A DNA stretch of 51,258 bases from contig JAAYBK010000018.1 in assembly GCA_012718885.1 (NCBI GenBank), positions 1-51,258 of the forward strand, written 5' to 3'. The notes under the pieces are model-generated. The model saw nothing but the letters and a program-made list of their open reading frames with translations, ran no database searches and was not told the DNA's origin. Both the position numbers and the translations under genes were made by a program. This stretch comes from Ruminococcus sp. (GTDB lineage Bacteria; Bacillota; Clostridia; Oscillospirales; Ruminococcaceae). Numbering within the stretch: the stretch's first letter is position 1; each line of letters opens with the position of its first letter. This document shows positions 36,118 to 43,843 of the stretch, in pieces.

Positions 36118-37818
36118 ATGAACATTAAAAAGATGATATCGCTTGCCGCAGCCGCAGCGCTCAGCACAACAGCTGTGTGCTCGTGCAGCAAGTCAAAAAA
36201 ATCGGATAAGACAGAGGCTCCTGTGCCGATAATCGAGGAGGAAACTGAAACGACCACTGCCCCTGCAGTGACCACCTCAGTGGAGACCTATCCGGATTAC
36301 CCTGTGACCATACCGGAGATAAACAAGAAGGCTACAGGTGATTTCTACGAGGCAGAGGACTGCGAGCTTTCGGGAGGCCTTAAAGTGGCTGCTGAAAAGG
36401 AAAATTTCAGCGGTGAGGGCTATGTCACAGGATTTCCTGCCGACGGCAAGACCGGGCTGACTTTCAAGGCGGACGTTCCCACCAATCAGCACTACGACCT
36501 GTCGTTCAATATCGCAGCCAGCAGGATAACCACCTGCCGGCTCATTCTGAACGGAGTGCAGCTCACTGACTTCACCACCACAGGCGGCGGCAAATTCACG
36601 CAGATAACAATACACGGCGTATTCCTGACAAAGGGAGGCTCAGAAATAACTCTCATTCCCGATGGTGGAGACATATGCCTTGATTACCTCAAGCTCACGG
36701 ATAATAATACTCTCAGCGAAATAAAATATGATGCCGAGGGCAAGCCGGTAAACGAAAATGCTGCGGAAGCGGCAAAAGAGCTGCTCAGCTTCCTTACGGA
36801 CAGCTACGGAAAGTATATGATAACCGGACAGTATGCTGCCGACAGCGATAACTCAGAGCTTGATCTTATATACCGTACCACCGGAAAATATCCTGTGATA
36901 CGTTTCTGCAATCTGACGGTACCAAGGGGCTCCTATGATGAGAGCTTCAAGGATATCGATGCCTGTGCGGACTGGTATAAGAACGGCGGAATAGTTTCCG
37001 CAAGCTGGTACTGGAGCGCACCCTCGGAGAAAAGCTCGATCCGCACTGACGAGACGGATTTCGACCTGTCAAAGGCTGTGACAGACAAGGATATTGCAAA
37101 TCTTACTCAGGAGGAGATAAGAGGACTTTACGGCGAGGGAGATATTTCCGAGCAGTGCTACAGCCTCATACTTGACATAGATACTATCGCCGGTCAGCTC
37201 ACATCCCTGAAGAATAAGGGCGTGCCGGTGCTGTGGAGACCTCTCCCGGAGGGCGGAGGAAACTGGTACTGGTGGGGAGCAGCCGGAAAGGACGCTTATA
37301 AGTGCCTCTGGCAGCTGATATACACCCGTATGACCGAATATTTCCAGCTTGATAATCTGATCTGGGTATGGAACGGACAGAGCTCGTCTGTGCTTGTGGA
37401 CAAGAACACATATGATATAGCTTCTGTTGATATATATATGACGGACGAGAAGGATTACGGCGGAAGATTCTACGAGAGCTTTGCGGCTATACAGAAGTTT
37501 GCCGGCAATGGCAAGCTGGTGGCGATAAGCGAATGCGGAAGCCTTCCGGATATAGACAGCGCCTTCCGTGACAATGCTATCTGGTCATTCTTCGGGCTCT
37601 GGTTCGGGGAATACCTTGAGGATGACAAGGGAGAATACTCCGAAAAATTCACCAGCAAGGATACGCTTGTCCGGACATATAATTCCGAGGGCGCACTGAC
37701 CCTTGACGAATATCAGAAGATAAAGAGCGGCGAAAAGCTGGATGTGAATACAGAGACAGTGACCGAGCCTGCTGAGACTACAACATCCGCCGAGACTACT
37801 ACTACAGCCGCACAGTGA
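36118..37818 (+). CDS. GH26-type beta-mannanase lipoprotein with CBM35-like domain
   Basis: 566 aa. Lipoprotein signal: hydrophobic residues 6-20 then V20-C21-S22-C23, with C23 the likely lipidated residue. A Thr/Glu-rich linker (28-65) leads to a beta-sandwich (about 73-195, FYEAEDCELSGG start) like CBM6/35 carbohydrate-binding modules. The catalytic domain runs from about 215 to 530: GKYMITGQ, then RPLPEGGGNWYWWG with acid/base E378 and VAISECGS with nucleophile E472, the two GH26 glutamates. The usual His of RPxHE is Pro here. The C-terminus is Thr-rich. It is probably displayed on the cell surface and cuts mannan-type glycans, sharing an operon with the intracellular GH95 enzyme. Activity on another hexan cannot be ruled out. 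Confidence 0.83.
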   Translation: MNIKKMISLAAAAALSTTAVCSCSKSKKSDKTEAPVPIIEEETETTTAPAVTTSVETYPDYPVTIPEINKKATGDFYEAEDCELSGGLKVAAEKENFSGEGYVTGFPADGKTGLTFKADVPTNQHYDLSFNIAASRITTCRLILNGVQLTDFTTTGGGKFTQITIHGVFLTKGGSEITLIPDGGDICLDYLKLTDNNTLSEIKYDAEGKPVNENAAEAAKELLSFLTDSYGKYMITGQYAADSDNSELDLIYRTTGKYPVIRFCNLTVPRGSYDESFKDIDACADWYKNGGIVSASWYWSAPSEKSSIRTDETDFDLSKAVTDKDIANLTQEEIRGLYGEGDISEQCYSLILDIDTIAGQLTSLKNKGVPVLWRPLPEGGGNWYWWGAAGKDAYKCLWQLIYTRMTEYFQLDNLIWVWNGQSSSVLVDKNTYDIASVDIYMTDEKDYGGRFYESFAAIQKFAGNGKLVAISECGSLPDIDSAFRDNAIWSFFGLWFGEYLEDDKGEYSEKFTSKDTLVRTYNSEGALTLDEYQKIKSGEKLDVNTETVTEPAETTTSAETTTTAAQ

Positions 37819-37842
37819 CCTTTACGGCAGAAGGAGGAAACC

Positions 37843-39159
37843 ATGTTCACCGAAAAACAACTCAGACGGCAGCCCTCAGAGACACAGACCGAACTGATGA
37901 ACAGGATGCTCGGAGAGGCCGGCAGCAATAAATACCGTGCAGTCAGCTTCCGCATGGAGGATGTTCTTGTAATGACGCCGTTTCTCGATGAATGTGCCCT
38001 TTTCATGTTCATGGAGGAGGACTTTGCCCTGTTCGATACAAAGGGAAAGAAGACCTTTACAGAGCTGCGTATAGCAGCCGGCGAGGCTGCGGAGAAGAAG
38101 TACGGTGTTCGCACAAGGGTAACACTTGCAAAGATATACGATATCTTCGCAAAGCTCAGCGGCGTCAGTCCGGACGGAAGAGATAAGCTGATGCAGCGTG
38201 AGTGTGAGCTGGTGGAGCATTTCACCTTTCCCCGTGAGTGCGGAAAGGCTCTTTACCGTGAGGCAAAGAACAGCCGCAAGCGTGTCATCATATTCTCCGA
38301 GAGCATATACCCTCGTGAGGTGGTGACCGAGGTGCTTGAACGCTGCGGATACAGCTCCTATGATGGGCTCATCGTGGTTTCGGAGATAGCTGACAATGAC
38401 GCAAGGAGCTGGTACGCTCCTGTGCTGAAAAAGGCCGGCGTAGGAGCAGCAAAGCTCTTTCACTGCGGCCATGATGTGGCATATGATATAGAGCTGGCCA
38501 TAATGAACGGCTCAAAGGCAATGATGACTGCCCCGGCAGTTCAGCTTATGGAGCGCTCAGGCAGGCTGTCCGGCTATATCAGGGATAAGCTGGTATACGA
38601 TCTCGATTCTCCGGAGCATCTTGCCTTGCAGTGCGTACTTGGGCTTTATGCCGCATACGGCTTTGACATTCCCCAGACGAAGGTACCTCTCAGCGATATA
38701 TGCAGCGACGGACGGCTGCTGGGCTTCATAGTGCTTGGCGCATACAGTCTCTGCGGAGAGGACTACAAGCCCTCTGCCAGACAGGCGCTGATACTGAACG
38801 CCCTTAACTCCGACAAGGCAGCACTTGAGGGCAAGGAGGATTTCGACACCCTCTTTTCAAGACATTTCGGAAGCTTCCTCGACAAATTCGGTACGAAGGA
38901 CTGCGAACTGCCGCTGCAGTTTGTTGAAGAGTGCTGCAGCGCTGCTGACCGTGAGCTTTTCAGGCCGTATATGTCACCGGATGCACTGAAAAAGTGGGGA
39001 TCTTCGGTAAAAGAGCCGAAGCTTGTTGAGTATTCGGCCAGATCCAACGAAAAAAGAGCCCTTGACCGGCTTGCCGACAAGATGTTCCCTCCGGGAACAA
39101 AGGTACGCAATATCACCGAGAGCTTCCTTTCAAAAGGCTTGAAAAAGAACAAAAAATAA
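37843..39159 (+). CDS. HAD-like protein with degenerate active site
   Basis: 438 aa. The order of motifs matches HAD proteins related to those fused to surface-sugar transferases: AVSFRMEDVLVMTPF (33-47) in place of VSFDIFDTLV, RVIIFSESIYPREVV like motif II, and LFHCGHDVAYDIELAIMNGSKAM like the motif III/IV GDN..SD region. The nucleophile Asp position is R37, so phosphatase activity is unlikely. The C-terminal half is helical with no recognised domain. AAGGAGG precedes the ATG. It lies 24 nt after the GH26 gene and may have a binding or regulatory role. Confidence 0.6.
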   Translation: MFTEKQLRRQPSETQTELMNRMLGEAGSNKYRAVSFRMEDVLVMTPFLDECALFMFMEEDFALFDTKGKKTFTELRIAAGEAAEKKYGVRTRVTLAKIYDIFAKLSGVSPDGRDKLMQRECELVEHFTFPRECGKALYREAKNSRKRVIIFSESIYPREVVTEVLERCGYSSYDGLIVVSEIADNDARSWYAPVLKKAGVGAAKLFHCGHDVAYDIELAIMNGSKAMMTAPAVQLMERSGRLSGYIRDKLVYDLDSPEHLALQCVLGLYAAYGFDIPQTKVPLSDICSDGRLLGFIVLGAYSLCGEDYKPSARQALILNALNSDKAALEGKEDFDTLFSRHFGSFLDKFGTKDCELPLQFVEECCSAADRELFRPYMSPDALKKWGSSVKEPKLVEYSARSNEKRALDRLADKMFPPGTKVRNITESFLSKGLKKNKK

Positions 39160-39230
39160 CAGTATATTCCGCACTGACATTTATTTTACATTTTCCCCTA
39201 TGAACCTACATTATAACCTAAAATAAACCG

Positions 39231-39259
39231 TTGCCGCCCTATGTAATATGTGGTATCAT
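39231..39259 (+). promoter_or_regulatory. Probable spo0A promoter
   Basis: TTGCCG (39231-39236), 17-nt spacer, TATCAT (39254-39259), 65 nt before the ATG. The leader carries a CAGAAAA-gacg-TTTTCTG hairpin near 39273-39291. No clear TGTCGAA 0A box was found. Confidence 0.5.
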
Positions 39260-39324
39260 ATTTAAGTACCAGCAGAAAAGACGTTTTCTGACGGCTGCTG
39301 CAAGTATAAAGGGAGGTATAAATA

Positions 39325-40080
39325 ATGAACGGAAAAGTAAAGGTACTTATCGGCGATGATTCTGCCGGAACAGGAGTAAGCATCGCAAACAAGCTCAGAG
39401 AAAGGGGAATGTATGCATACACCAGGCGCAAGGACTGTTCGGTGATACTCGAATCCATAAAGAACGATCCGCCGGATGTTGCCGTGCTGGATATCACTGC
39501 ACAGAACGGAGACGCTGTGACTATAATGAAAGGGGTCAGGGAGCTGGGAGTGAAATTCCCTGTATTCATCGTGACCTCAGCATACGACAATGAGTTCATA
39601 GAGCGCCAGGTAATGGACAACGGAGCATCCAAGTTCCTGCTTCGTCCATATGATGCCGATGACCTCTGTGCAGCCATAAGCTCCGCACTTGGAGACAGGG
39701 CGAACAGCCTCAGCGATGATATGGAGGTAGTCGTTACCGATATCATCCATCAGCTTGGAGTGCCGGCGCATATCAAGGGATATCATTATCTCAGAACTGC
39801 CATACTCTGCTCTATAGAGGACAAGGAGCTTCTTGACAGCGTTACAAAGCAGCTCTATCCTACCGTTGCAGGAGCCTATGACACTACATCATCAAGGGTA
39901 GAAAGAGCCATACGCCATGCTATAGAGATAGCCTGGGACAGGGGCAATGTAGATACCCTGAATTCATTTTTCGGCTACACGGTCGATACCGGAAAGGGAA
40001 AGCCGACAAATTCGGAATTCATCGCACTTATAACGGATAAGCTCCGTCTGCGCTACAAATCAGCGCTGAGGAAGGTCTGA
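39325..40080 (+). CDS. spo0A: Sporulation/stationary-phase response regulator Spo0A
   Basis: 251 aa. Receiver domain (1-120) with acidic pair D11/D12, phospho-acceptor D56 (VAVLDI) and T84. The switch lysine normally in K-P is R107-P108 here, an unusual change. The C-terminal DNA-binding domain is strongly conserved: [58 protein letters not shown] and [18 protein letters not shown], diagnostic of Spo0A. GGGAGG precedes the ATG. Not preceded by spoIVB, which is the usual neighbour in spore formers, so its target programme may differ. Confidence 0.95.
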   Translation: MNGKVKVLIGDDSAGTGVSIANKLRERGMYAYTRRKDCSVILESIKNDPPDVAVLDITAQNGDAVTIMKGVRELGVKFPVFIVTSAYDNEFIERQVMDNGASKFLLRPYDADDLCAAISSALGDRANSLSDDMEVVVTDIIHQLGVPAHIKGYHYLRTAILCSIEDKELLDSVTKQLYPTVAGAYDTTSSRVERAIRHAIEIAWDRGNVDTLNSFFGYTVDTGKGKPTNSEFIALITDKLRLRYKSALRKV

Positions 40081-40161
40081 GCCTGTAAGCTGTGGTGATA
40101 CCTGGAAAAAATCATCTTTATCCGACAAATATTAAAATAATCATATCAAGGAGGAATCACT

Positions 40162-40671
40162 ATGGCATTTAAGAAGATCAGGCGCAGGGAGCTATGCTTC
40201 AATCCGTTTGACAAGATCGGCAAGGAGTGGATGCTGCTTACCGGAGGAACACCTGACAATTTCAACACAATGACCGCTTCATGGGGACAGCTTGGCGTGC
40301 TCTGGAGCAGGAAGGTAATGACCTGCTATATCCGTCCCAACAGGTATACATTTGAGTATATCGACAAGGGCGAATACTTTACAGCATCATTCTTCGGAGA
40401 GCAGTACCGCAGCGCTCTGACTTTCTGCGGCTCACATTCCGGCAGGGACTTTGACAAGGTTAAGGAGACAGGGCTTACTCCTGTTGAGATCGATGGAAAT
40501 GTAGCCTTTGAGGAGGCAGATCTGGTGCTTGTATGCCGCAAGCTTTATCAGTATGATATGGAGGCAAAGGGCTTCCTTACTGATGACGGTATCGTGGAGC
40601 AGGTGTATGGCAAGGAGCCTTATCACAGGGCGTATATCTCTGAGATAGTTGCTGCATACGTAAAAGAATAA
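40162..40671 (+). CDS. Flavin reductase-like FMN-binding split-barrel protein
   Basis: 169 aa. Flavin reductase domain family: NPFDKIGKEWMLLTGG, NTMTASWGQLGVLW (FMN-contacting loop), and FTASFFGEQYRSALTFCGSHSG; often annotated flavin reductase or flavoredoxin. Probably an NAD(P)H:FMN or electron-carrying flavoprotein of the cytoplasm. AAGGAGG precedes the ATG. It lies 81 nt after spo0A; whether they are co-transcribed is unclear. Ends at a repeat fragment and terminator. Confidence 0.85.
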   Translation: MAFKKIRRRELCFNPFDKIGKEWMLLTGGTPDNFNTMTASWGQLGVLWSRKVMTCYIRPNRYTFEYIDKGEYFTASFFGEQYRSALTFCGSHSGRDFDKVKETGLTPVEIDGNVAFEEADLVLVCRKLYQYDMEAKGFLTDDGIVEQVYGKEPYHRAYISEIVAAYVKE

Positions 40672-40675
40672 AAAC

Positions 40676-40717
40676 GCCGGAGGCTGCTGCGTATTTTTAC
40701 GCCTCGGCCTGACCGGC
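40676..40717 (+). repeat. Short remnant of the 152-nt repeat
   Basis: GCCGGAGGCTGC (degraded H1) followed after about 15 nt by TCGG-cctga-CCGG (H5). The interior is missing. Confidence 0.5.
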
Positions 40718-40730
40718 AATAATAACAGAA

Positions 40731-40766
40731 ACAGCCATAAAGAAGTATCAACTCCTTTATGGCTGT
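40731..40766. terminator. Convergent terminator after the flavin reductase and EF-hand genes
   Basis: 12-bp stem ACAGCCATAAAG/CTTTATGGCTGT with T-rich TCTGTGTTTTT on the plus strand. Its sequence resembles the terminator at 47156-47193 on the other side of the dockerin cluster. Confidence 0.8.
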
Positions 40767-40831
40767 TCTGTGTTTTTAGCAATCAATATATAATCATATC
40801 ATGGGAGGGGGTAAATCTTAAATTATGAAAC

Positions 40832-42390
40832 TCACTTCTCGAGGAGTCTGTACTGGATGCCGAGAGCGTCCATAGGAGTGATGCCGTTGCCGGTGTTAGC
40901 TACGTCTGCGTTGAACTCGCCCCATTCTGTAAGCTCATACGTGTCAGGGTTGGATATGGACTGCATGATGAGAACAGCGTCGTTCATTTTCATCTGATTG
41001 TCGCCGTCTGCATCGCCGGAGCGCTTGATAGGCTTGCCGTTGAGAGCTTCAAGGTATTTGATATGGCTGATCTCTGCAACTGCTTCGATATTGCTGTTAT
41101 CTGTGCTGTGTGCATCATTATATGCCTTGAGGAGTGCATTTACATCAACATCTTCATTTTCATAATACTTCGTAATTACGAATTCAACTATCTGGAGATC
41201 AAGCATATCACCGCTTACACCATCACTGTTAAGATCGAGCTCATTATCAATGTGATTCCATACTTCCGGAGTCAGAACGCTACCGGAGCTGTCTCTTTGA
41301 GCTACGAGATCGTTGCAATAGATCATTATATCTTTATAGTCTTCCATATCTATAACACCGTCAAAGTTGATATCCGGGGGAGCAACTTCTCCGTTGAGCA
41401 TTCTCTTATCAAAAATCTTGCAGGCTGCTTCGAGATCTTCCATATAATTAGGCTCAAGCATACGATTAATCTTGTCCATCTTATCTACAACTTTAAGAAA
41501 TCCGGCATCGATAGAGATCTTGCTCACATTTGCAACAAATACATCTAAATGGCTGGCGCGTGACATAGCATATTTGATTGATTCAACATCGGCTCCTTCC
41601 GGTAAATTATTTTCGAGATCCTCTAAATAGTCATATATACTCCATGAGTCAACATAGCTTGGATCAAAACCGTTTTTGTAAATAAAATACTTGATAAGTG
41701 TCTCGTTGCTTTCATTGTCAAAGAAGCACTTCTGATAGTATTCATCGCAATTATCCCAGGTTGAGGCTGATATTGAAACAACTGCTTTGGCTGCATTGCT
41801 GTCGAATGGTGATGAGATCTTACTGTAGAAGTAGATCTGATATTCAAGCAGATCATAAATATCAGCTGAACCATTTCTGTTGAAGTCAAGATCAATATTT
41901 TCTGTATCGATAAGATTTGCTGTGTACTGATAGATAAGATCCTGCTCAATAGCTACTTCCTTCAGGTCATTTACAAATTTGTAGCTGTCCATTGTTATCT
42001 CGCCGTTATTATCCGGATAGTTATACATATTGAAATCCTCCGGATCCAGGCCGTTTTTATATAAGTAATAACGTTCAAGAATAACAAGATCGTTGCTCTT
42101 GTCCTGAGATCAAGGTCTATATCGCTTCTTGTGCTGATAACTTCTTTCTCTGCCTCGGTTATCATAGAATCATTATGCATGATATAAGCCCAGAGATCGC
42201 ATACATCATAGCGGTCAAATATACCGTCATTGTTTACGTCCGGGGATGCAGTTCCGTCTTCGATCAATGGGAAAACGTATTCCAGTAAGACAGGGTCTGC
42301 TGTCGGAGGCTCATATGAGGCCTGAACTAATCCTGTAGGGATAACGTTCATAAATGCAATTGTGACTGCTGAAGCTAAAAACTTTTTCAT
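40832..42390 (-). pseudogene. Secreted multi-EF-hand/dockerin protein, frameshifted
   Basis: The 5' part starts at ATG 42390, preceded by GAAAGGAGT 7 nt away, and encodes a signal peptide (MKKFLASAVTIAFMN...LVQAS). The frame is lost in 42101-42112: the sequence reads SDIDLD, then the frame shifts by one base to DKSNDLVILERYYLYKNG. The downstream frame (first ATG 42028) runs to 40832. The span of 1559 nt is one short of a multiple of three, fitting a single-base deletion in a 519-residue protein. It contains repeated calcium-loop helices (DVNNDGIFDRYD, DINFDGVIDMED, DLNSDGVSGDML) and ends in a dockerin (DADGDNQMKMNDAVLIMQ ... NGITPMDALGIQ). The YLYKNGLDPED and FIYKNGFDPSY pieces are internal repeats. 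Programmed frameshifting is less likely: no slippery heptamer was seen. Confidence 0.75.
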
Positions 42391-43059
42391 AACAATACTC
42401 CTTTCAACGTGAGCGACCTCTTCGTCAAACTCACTGTGAGGTTTAGTGGTTACGATCGTGACCACCGGCTGTTTAGTTGCTGATGTTACAGTAGTGACTG
42501 CTGCCGGATCGGATGAGCGTGCAGTGGTCACTGTGACTTTCGGTGTCTGAGCAGGCTTTCCTGACGGGCGGGTATAGACGACGCCACCGTTGCCGCTGTT
42601 ATTTGCATTATTGTTACCATTGTTTCCGTTACCGTTGATAACTGCCGTAGACGTTATCGGTGTTCCGAAGCCTGCTGTAGTAGTCACGGTATATTTTGTA
42701 TCTGTACCCGGGGCAGTTGTCCGGACAATGCCGCCTGGTACGTCAGGCACCTCTGTAGGGAGTTCTGTATCTGTTATGATGTTGTCGGTATCGCTGTTGA
42801 ACTTTTTAAGCTCAGGAGTTTTCTGAACGCCGTTCCATATGCAGACCGCCGCTGCTACAGCAGTCAATGCTGAAATGGCTATCCAGCCTATCTTTCTGCG
42901 CTTTTTCTCAGCCTTTTCTTCCGGGACTCCGGTCAGTGCTTCCATTTTCTCCTTGAAGTTGTCGGAAAAATCGTAATCGGGGATATCCAGACCGGTCATT
43001 TCATCATAGCTCTCGCTGAGAACTTCTTCGAGAGCATCTTTAAGAATATCCTTGCTCAT
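41995..43059 (-). CDS. Transmembrane anti-sigma-like protein whose frame continues into the EF-hand protein
   Basis: 354 codons as read. Residues 1-56 are an acidic cytoplasmic part, 57-75 one membrane helix (IGWIAISALTAVAAAVCIW), then an external Thr/Pro- and Asn/Gly-rich linker (about 80-215). The start overlaps the ECF sigma gene by 4 nt (ATGA), as in sigma/anti-sigma pairs. There is no stop before the signal peptide of the EF-hand protein (M224 at 42390), so the frame runs into it and stops at 41995 after the frameshift. Either the anti-sigma protein is naturally fused to the EF-hand array, or its stop was lost and the strong internal RBS makes two proteins. No zinc-type anti-sigma motif is visible, so the role is inferred from position. 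Confidence 0.7.
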   Translation of the reverse strand: MSKDILKDALEEVLSESYDEMTGLDIPDYDFSDNFKEKMEALTGVPEEKAEKKRRKIGWIAISALTAVAAAVCIWNGVQKTPELKKFNSDTDNIITDTELPTEVPDVPGGIVRTTAPGTDTKYTVTTTAGFGTPITSTAVINGNGNNGNNNANNSGNGGVVYTRPSGKPAQTPKVTVTTARSSDPAAVTTVTSATKQPVVTIVTTKPHSEFDEEVAHVERSIVMKKFLASAVTIAFMNVIPTGLVQASYEPPTADPVLLEYVFPLIEDGTASPDVNNDGIFDRYDVCDLWAYIMHNDSMITEAEKEVISTRSDIDLDLRTRATILLFLNVITYIKTAWIRRISICITIRIITAR

Positions 43060-43580
43060 TTTTTTCCGCCTCCTTCATCAAGAATTTTTGCAAGAGCCTT
43101 TCGTGCTCTCTGGATGCGCTTGTACACGTTTTCGCTCCCAATCTTCAGCAGCATAGATATCTCGTTGATATTGTAGCCGTATACATATCGCAGCATCAAA
43201 ACATCCCGATACTCGTCCTTGAGGTGTTTGATAGCGCTTATCACTGAATCGAAGGAATAACTGTCAAGACTTACCGCTCCCACATCTTCATCCGGTGTTT
43301 CCGAGAGGCAGATCTTCTGGTTTTCTCTGTACTTATCCAGTGCTGCGTTTCTGACAATTATAACGAGCAGCGATGTCATTTTTGGACAGTCAAGTTGTGA
43401 ATATTTTGAAAAATTCTTTGAGAATCTTAGAAACGCTTCTGAAACGCAGTCCTCTGTATCTGCAAAGTTGTTCAGTATATTCATTGCAGTGTACATCATT
43501 AGTCTGCGGTTTTTTATGTATATCTCTTCAAAGGAGAGCTTGCTTTCGGTTTCGGCAGAAGAGTCAAGACATAGCTCCAT
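43056..43580 (-). CDS. ECF-type RNA polymerase sigma factor
   Basis: 174 aa. Sigma-70 region 2 at about 18-85 (LMMYTAMNILNNFADTEDCVSEAFLRF...LLVIIVRNAALDKYR) and region 4 at about 110-165 (LKDEYRDVLMLRYVYGYNINEIS...RIQRARKALAKIL). Regions 1 and 3 are absent, as in ECF factors. AAAGGAG precedes the ATG. First gene of a minus-strand operon with the membrane anti-sigma-like protein, and divergent from the LRR dockerin gene, which is an obvious candidate target. Confidence 0.93.
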   Translation of the reverse strand: MELCLDSSAETESKLSFEEIYIKNRRLMMYTAMNILNNFADTEDCVSEAFLRFSKNFSKYSQLDCPKMTSLLVIIVRNAALDKYRENQKICLSETPDEDVGAVSLDSYSFDSVISAIKHLKDEYRDVLMLRYVYGYNINEISMLLKIGSENVYKRIQRARKALAKILDEGGGKK

Positions 43581-43843
43581 GCGTTTCAGCTCCTTTCCTT
43601 CTATGATAGGTATTCATTATATTAACGTATAATGATACCATTTCTGGACAGCGGAATTGTGAACTTTTTGTAAACAATTTGTTTTGGATGTGATAACAAT
43701 CGTCAATATGGCATAGCAAAGCCGATATCTTGCCCAATGAAGGGAAGAATTGATTGTTTATTATGCAGAAATCTGTGCAAGTGCCTTTATTATGTTGAAA
43801 AAATATGGTATAATTGTATAAAATATCTGGGGAGGTTTTTCGT

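Noticed and set aside
42095-42120. Programmed ribosomal frameshift in the EF-hand gene
   Set aside because: No slippery heptamer or obvious downstream stimulatory structure at the shift; a one-base deletion explains it.
43814-43843. Earlier ATG for the LRR-dockerin protein
   Set aside because: It falls in the TATAAT-like -10 and spoils the signal peptide start; the ATG at 43844 has GGGGAGG upstream.
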